Shown here piece after piece: positions 31,756 to 35,383 of a stretch of DNA of 35,383 nucleotides. The position numbers were made by a program, and so were the translations under genes. A model generated the notes under the pieces. The model made no database searches and was not told where the DNA came from. It saw nothing but the letters and a program-made list of their open reading frames with translations. This DNA is from Sterolibacterium sp964521075 (lineage in GTDB: Bacteria > Pseudomonadota > Gammaproteobacteria > Burkholderiales > Rhodocyclaceae): positions 1 to 35,383 of the forward strand of contig CAZFPI010000011.1 of the NCBI GenBank assembly GCA_964521075.1. The letters run 5' to 3'. Position 1 is the stretch's first letter. Every line of letters begins with the position of its first letter.

Positions 31756-32715
31756 TCACTCCTTCGACGCCTGAACATCCAGCAGGGCCTCAACCAGATA
31801 ACGAGGGCGATGCCGCACCTGCTGATAAACTCGACCGATATATTCCCCCAGGAGCCCCACCCCGAACAGGGTCAGGCCGATAAGGAAAAAGGCAATGCCA
31901 AAGAGGGTAAAAACGCCCTCCGCCTCCGGCCCGACGACGAGACGGCGAAGCAGCAAAAAAGCCACGAACAACGCCGACAATAGCGAAACCCCCATACCCA
32001 GCATGGAAAACCATTGCAACGGCACGAGCGAGAATCCGGTCATCAGATCGAAATTGAGGCGAATCAGGCTGTAGAGCGAATACTTGGACTCGCCCGCGTG
32101 CCGTTCTTCGTGGCCGATGACGATTTCCGTGGGGTGACGCGCGAAGGTGAAGCCCAGTGCCGGGATGAAGGTGCTGACTTCCTTGCAACTGTTGATGGCA
32201 TCGACAATGGATCGCGAGTAAGCCCGCATCATGCACCCCTGATCGGTCATCCTGATCCGGGTGATGCGCTCACGAAAACGGTTCATGGCACGGGAAGCAT
32301 AGCGGCGAAACAAAGTATCCTGACGCTGCCGGCGAATGCTGCCAACGTAATCATGGCCTTCACGCATTTTCCCAACGAGCGCGCCGATATCCTCAGGCGG
32401 GTTCTGAAGATCGGCATCGAGCGTAATGACGATCTGCCCGCGGCAATGCTCAAAGCCTGCCATGATGGCCATGTGCTGCCCGAAATTGGCGGCAAAGAGG
32501 ATGACGCGCGTGACATCAGGACGCCGCTGATGCTGCTCCCGCAAGAGCGCGGCAGAGCGGTCACGACTGCCATCGTTGATGAACAGAACTTCGTAACTCG
32601 CCCCCAGCGCGTCCATCGCCGGATACAGGCGTGAAAACAAAGCATCCAGCCCGTCTTCTTCGTTATAAACGGGGATAACGACCGAAATTTCTGGCGTGGA
32701 ATTCGAGTTCGACAT
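31756..32715 (-). CDS. arnC: Undecaprenyl-phosphate glycosyltransferase, ArnC-like
   Basis: Family 2 glycosyltransferase that loads 4-formamido-arabinose onto undecaprenyl phosphate at the inner membrane. The 319 residues start EISVVIPVYNEEDGLDALF, with FINDGSRDRS, the metal-binding TLDADLQNPPEDI and TDQGCMMRAYSRSIVD. Two membrane helices lie near the C-terminus (about 235-258 and 268-293). The layout is shared with DPM1/GtrB-type enzymes, but the adjacent ArnA-type and ArnD genes make ArnC the best call. It heads the minus-strand run, with an extended -10 candidate upstream and no clear ribosome site. Confidence 0.88.
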   Translation of the reverse strand: MSNSNSTPEISVVIPVYNEEDGLDALFSRLYPAMDALGASYEVLFINDGSRDRSAALLREQHQRRPDVTRVILFAANFGQHMAIMAGFEHCRGQIVITLDADLQNPPEDIGALVGKMREGHDYVGSIRRQRQDTLFRRYASRAMNRFRERITRIRMTDQGCMMRAYSRSIVDAINSCKEVSTFIPALGFTFARHPTEIVIGHEERHAGESKYSLYSLIRLNFDLMTGFSLVPLQWFSMLGMGVSLLSALFVAFLLLRRLVVGPEAEGVFTLFGIAFFLIGLTLFGVGLLGEYIGRVYQQVRHRPRYLVEALLDVQASKE

Positions 32716-32754
32716 CGAAAAAACTGCACAGGCAGGCGGAGGAAATGGCTGAAC

Positions 32755-32763
32755 ATTCTAACA
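32755..32763 (-). promoter_or_regulatory. Extended -10 promoter candidate for the arn run
   Basis: On the minus strand TGTTAGAAT fits TGnTATAAT with one mismatch and lies about 40 bases before the arnC ATG. No good -35 hexamer is seen. No PhoP- or PmrA-type direct repeat was recognised nearby. Confidence 0.4.
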
Positions 32764-32910
32764 GTCCATCAGACTCCCTCACAGCGGAACTGCGGAGCAC
32801 GACACATGAACAGAAAACCACCGGCTCCATTTCGAATGGCGGCTAACCTGCCGTGTTCTCTGGTGGGGAGCATAATGCGACGGCACTATTTCGGCCCCGC
32901 ATTCCACTTC

Positions 32911-33924
32911 ATGAAAAACACAACTACTGCCTCCACCATCCATCACGCCACCCAATCAATCACGGCAAAGCCACCTAGCTGGACGGCGAGAATGATGGCT
33001 CATGACGTAGCCGAAGGCCTGCCAGACTTTGCCAACCCACGGCTAAGAACAATCATCGACACCCTGATGCCACCAGACACCGCAGAATTAACACGCAAGC
33101 TTCTGGAGAAAACACCGCTAGAGATGACCGCCTACATCCGGGCACTGCTCCTTTTTAGAAACACATTGGCATTTTTTCGCCGCTTTTCACTACGCCATTT
33201 CTCCAATGACAAGGACTATATCAACGGAGCTCTTCGCAAGCGTTTTTTTTACGACGAGACGGTTTCGGCCATCAAGCGGGGAGCAAAGCAGGTTATCACT
33301 CTGGGTGCTGGCTACGATGTCCTTTGCCTCCAGCTTTGCCGACAATATCCTGACGTGCTCTTTGTCGAAGTTGACCAGCAAAACACCCAGCGCATCAAGA
33401 GCCACGCCGTCCGATCGCTGCACGAAGGCCACGAAGGCAATATCCCGGAAAATCTTGCCTTTGTCAGTGTGGATTTTCGCCACCAGACACTGGCTACCGA
33501 ATTGAAGACCCAGCTACAAGGAAGATGGCAACCTCAACGCCTGTCTGTCTCGCTTGTCGAAGGGGTATGGCCCTATCTGGCCGAACAGGAAATACGGGCT
33601 TCGTTACAGTCTTTCAAACAAATCTCTGCAGCAGGCTCGATTTACGTATTTACCTACTTTGCACTGAGCGGAAACCGCTTGCAGAGAAAATTGACAACGG
33701 CATCTACCGGTGTTTTCTCCCTGATCGGCGAACCGGTTCGCTATCTCCCGGATAGCGTCGGAGAAATCGCATCCCTTCTCAATTCGGAAGATTACGATGC
33801 GGATCTGTCAGCACAGCGCACCAACGGCTATGCACGCTACATTATCCCGGCCGGTTTTGATGATTACGTCACCCCGGAGCGGGTTTTATCAAATTTTGTT
33901 GGTGTAGCGACTCTTCGGCCATAA
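32911..33924 (+). CDS. Class I SAM-dependent methyltransferase, leucine carboxyl methyltransferase (LCM/PPM) type
   Basis: 337 residues from the ATG at 32911. Motif I is visible as QVITLGAGYDVLCLQLC, followed by the acidic VLFVEVDQQN, with SVDFRHQTL and LVEGVWPYLAEQE further on, the pattern of the LCM/TIGR00027 family. Substrates of bacterial members are mostly unknown. The start is uncertain: in-frame ATGs exist at 32806, 32878, 32911 and 32992; the family similarity begins near SWTARMMAHDVAEG. Base composition is visibly less GC-rich than its neighbours and AGA/TTT codons are commoner, suggesting later acquisition. It is divergent from arnC and not in an operon. Confidence 0.75.
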   Translation: MKNTTTASTIHHATQSITAKPPSWTARMMAHDVAEGLPDFANPRLRTIIDTLMPPDTAELTRKLLEKTPLEMTAYIRALLLFRNTLAFFRRFSLRHFSNDKDYINGALRKRFFYDETVSAIKRGAKQVITLGAGYDVLCLQLCRQYPDVLFVEVDQQNTQRIKSHAVRSLHEGHEGNIPENLAFVSVDFRHQTLATELKTQLQGRWQPQRLSVSLVEGVWPYLAEQEIRASLQSFKQISAAGSIYVFTYFALSGNRLQRKLTTASTGVFSLIGEPVRYLPDSVGEIASLLNSEDYDADLSAQRTNGYARYIIPAGFDDYVTPERVLSNFVGVATLRP

Positions 33925-33992
33925 CCCGGGATGGCGGCTGCTACCGCATGCAAAAACCGCAGCGCAGCGGCGACGGAAGCAGCGAATGGCGA

Positions 33993-34021
33993 TTGCTTTA
34001 GGCGGCGTTTTAAGACATAAT
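33993..34021 (+). promoter_or_regulatory. Sigma-70 promoter of carA
   Basis: TTGCTT (33993-33998), a 17-base spacer and CATAAT (34016-34021). Transcription would start near 34028, just before the hairpin and about 88 bases before the GTG start of carA. Confidence 0.55.
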
Positions 34022-34035
34022 TACAAGGTTTGACG

Positions 34036-34063
34036 AGCGGGACGGGCCACGGCCTGTCCCGCT
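34036..34063 (+). promoter_or_regulatory. Long hairpin in the carA 5' leader
   Basis: AGCGGGACGGGCC (34036-34048) is complementary to GGCCTGTCCCGCT (34051-34063) apart from one G-U pair. The transcript would form a stem of about 12 pairs very near its 5' end, followed by only a short TTT. It could be a leader regulator, a stability hairpin or a weak terminator of incoming transcription. Confidence 0.55.
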
Positions 34064-34115
34064 TTGCACATCCACCGCCCGCCAAGTCATTAGCCACATC
34101 GCCAGGAGCCCCATC

Positions 34116-35276
34116 GTGAGCCAGTTTCCGCCCGCCATACTTGCACTTGCTGACGGGACGGTATTCCGGGGGCAGGGAATCGGAGCCACCGGCGTCAGCG
34201 TCGGCGAAGTAGTTTTCAACACCGCCATGACGGGCTACCAGGAAATCCTGACCGACCCTTCCTATTCGCGCCAGATCGTCACACTGACCTACCCGCACAT
34301 CGGCAATGTCGGCATCAACAGCGAGGATGGCGAAGGCAGCGTCACCAACCAGGTGTACGCCGCCGGCCTCGTGATCCGCGATCTGCCGCTGATGGTCTCG
34401 AACTGGCGTTGCGAGCAGACGCTCGATGCCTACCTCCGCGCACAAAACATCGTCGCCATCGCCGACATCGACACCCGCAAACTAACGCGCATCCTGCGTG
34501 AAAAAGGCGCGCAGTCCGGCTGCCTGATGTCCGGCGACATCGACGAAGCCCGCGCCATCACCCTGGCGCGTGAATTTTCCGGGCTGGCCGGCATGGACCT
34601 GGCCAAAGTAGTCAGCTGCCAGCAGCCCTACCAATGGACAGAAGGCGAATGGCAACTTGGCCGGGGCTATGTCACACCGGAAAGCTCAAGGTTTCATGTC
34701 GTCGCCTACGATTTCGGCACGAAGCGCAACATTCTCCGCATGCTCTCCACGCGCGGCTGCCGCCTGACCGTCGTACCGGCGCAAACCCCGGCAGAAGAAG
34801 TTCTCCGACTAAATCCGGACGGCATTTTTCTCTCCAACGGCCCCGGGGATCCGGAGCCTTGCGACTACGCCATCGACGCAATCCGCGAATTCCTGTCCAG
34901 GGGCATTCCCACCTTCGGCATCTGCCTCGGCCACCAGCTGCTGGCCCTGGCCTCGGGAGCAAAAACCGCCAAGATGAAATTCGGCCATCACGGTGCAAAC
35001 CACCCGGTCAAGGACATTGAAAGCGGACAAGTGCTCATCACCAGCCAGAACCACGGCTTTGCCGCCGATGCCAGCACCTTGCCCACCAATCTGCGCGTCA
35101 CCCATGTCTCGCTGTTCGATGGCAGCCTGCAAGGCATTGCGCGCACCGACGTCCCCGCCTTCAGCTTCCAGGGCCACCCGGAAGCCAGCCCCGGCCCGAA
35201 CGACGTGGCCTACCTGTTCGACCGTTTCATCGAACTGATGGACAAACACCAGAACAAAACAGCCGTCTGCCGCTGA
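34116..35276 (+). CDS. carA: Carbamoyl-phosphate synthase small (glutaminase) subunit
   Basis: Hydrolyses glutamine and passes ammonia to CarB for carbamoyl phosphate, used in arginine and pyrimidine synthesis. The 386 residues have the CarA N-terminal domain (ALADGTVFRGQGIGATG, FNTAMTGYQEILTDPSY, HIGNVGINSEDGE) and a class I glutamine amidotransferase domain from about 190. The triad is intact: Cys270 in FGICLGHQ, and His354 and Glu356 in FQGHPEASPGP. The GTG start has an AGGAG ribosome site 8 bases upstream. The start of carB follows after 66 bases. Confidence 0.97.
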   Translation: MSQFPPAILALADGTVFRGQGIGATGVSVGEVVFNTAMTGYQEILTDPSYSRQIVTLTYPHIGNVGINSEDGEGSVTNQVYAAGLVIRDLPLMVSNWRCEQTLDAYLRAQNIVAIADIDTRKLTRILREKGAQSGCLMSGDIDEARAITLAREFSGLAGMDLAKVVSCQQPYQWTEGEWQLGRGYVTPESSRFHVVAYDFGTKRNILRMLSTRGCRLTVVPAQTPAEEVLRLNPDGIFLSNGPGDPEPCDYAIDAIREFLSRGIPTFGICLGHQLLALASGAKTAKMKFGHHGANHPVKDIESGQVLITSQNHGFAADASTLPTNLRVTHVSLFDGSLQGIARTDVPAFSFQGHPEASPGPNDVAYLFDRFIELMDKHQNKTAVCR

Positions 35277-35342
35277 AGAACGCGCATCTCCGCCCCCCCC
35301 CGCTTTCGCCCGCATCAAAACATGATCCCCGGCCCCACACAA

Positions 35343-35383
35343 ATGCCAAACCGCACAGACAACCAGAGCATCCTCATCCTCAG
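35343..35383 (+). CDS. carB: Carbamoyl-phosphate synthase large subunit, first codons only
   Basis: The last 41 bases read ATG then PNRTDNQSILIL, closely matching the usual CarB opening MPKRTD-x-x-SILI-x-GAGP. The next codon begins AG, so it encodes Ser or Arg where Gly is most common. The gene continues beyond the window. Position directly after carA supports the call. No strong ribosome site is visible before the ATG. Confidence 0.8.
   Translation, partial: MPNRTDNQSILIL

Noticed and set aside
1..35383. CRISPR arrays, tRNA or rRNA genes, transposases, integrases
   Set aside because: None were recognised: no regularly spaced direct repeats, no tRNA-like cloverleaf with CCA end, no mobile-element protein or terminal repeats. 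A tRNAscan or Infernal run would be decisive.

Overview
The window reads as ordinary core chromosome of a GC-rich Gram-negative bacterium, most likely a betaproteobacterium. The grounds are inferred from gene families and order: rsmI-yraN-diaA-BON lipoprotein synteny, a cys cluster with a DUF934 gene between cysI and cysH, paired Bcp and PIN-PhoH genes, Gram-negative lipoproteins, heptose genes and an arn-type lipid A locus. I see no rRNA, tRNA, insertion sequence, integrase, phage gene or CRISPR array. Coding density is high and no gap between genes reaches 300 bases; the longest are about 150-195 bases and hold promoter-like or hairpin elements where listed.

Left third (1-10 kb). A grpE-dnaK heat-shock operon runs off the left edge behind a near-consensus sigma-32 promoter. 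Divergent from it are a parvulin lipoprotein and a gamma-class carbonic anhydrase. Then come a DUF302 protein behind a perfect AT-rich palindrome, a single-domain response regulator, a large ComEC/Rec2 DNA-uptake channel, a glyoxalase-II-like hydrolase, MscL, a C-terminally short AsmA-like protein and a beta-carbonic anhydrase.

Middle (10-20 kb). A minus-strand run rsmI-pyrC-lipoprotein-DUF3025 faces a plus-strand run yraN, exported HIRAN protein, diaA/gmhA, dolP-like BON lipoprotein, rfaE2 and a NorE/NorF-like membrane pair. DusC and an EAL-like/HDOD protein follow on the minus strand.

Sulfur region (19.6-24.4 kb). cysB is divergent from a TauE/SafE permease, cysI, DUF934 and cysH, with a LysR-type dyad between them. 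The genes form an assimilatory APS-to-sulfide module: APS reductase, siroheme sulfite reductase and a sulfite/organosulfonate-type permease. No cysJ is present.

Right third (24.4-35.4 kb). A lone flgA, rpiA and a Spy/CpxP-like periplasmic protein precede a minus-strand run arnC, formyltransferase, UDP-GlcA decarboxylase, arnD, bcp and phoH. The two ArnA activities are separate genes, and arnB and arnT are absent locally. A methyltransferase of atypical composition follows, then carA with a hairpin leader and the first codons of carB at the right edge.

The main second-look items are the DUF302 palindrome, the secreted HIRAN protein, the cysJ-less cys cluster with DUF934, the split and incomplete arn locus, the carA leader hairpin and the shortened AsmA. 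I found no clear novel multi-gene defence or mobile system.
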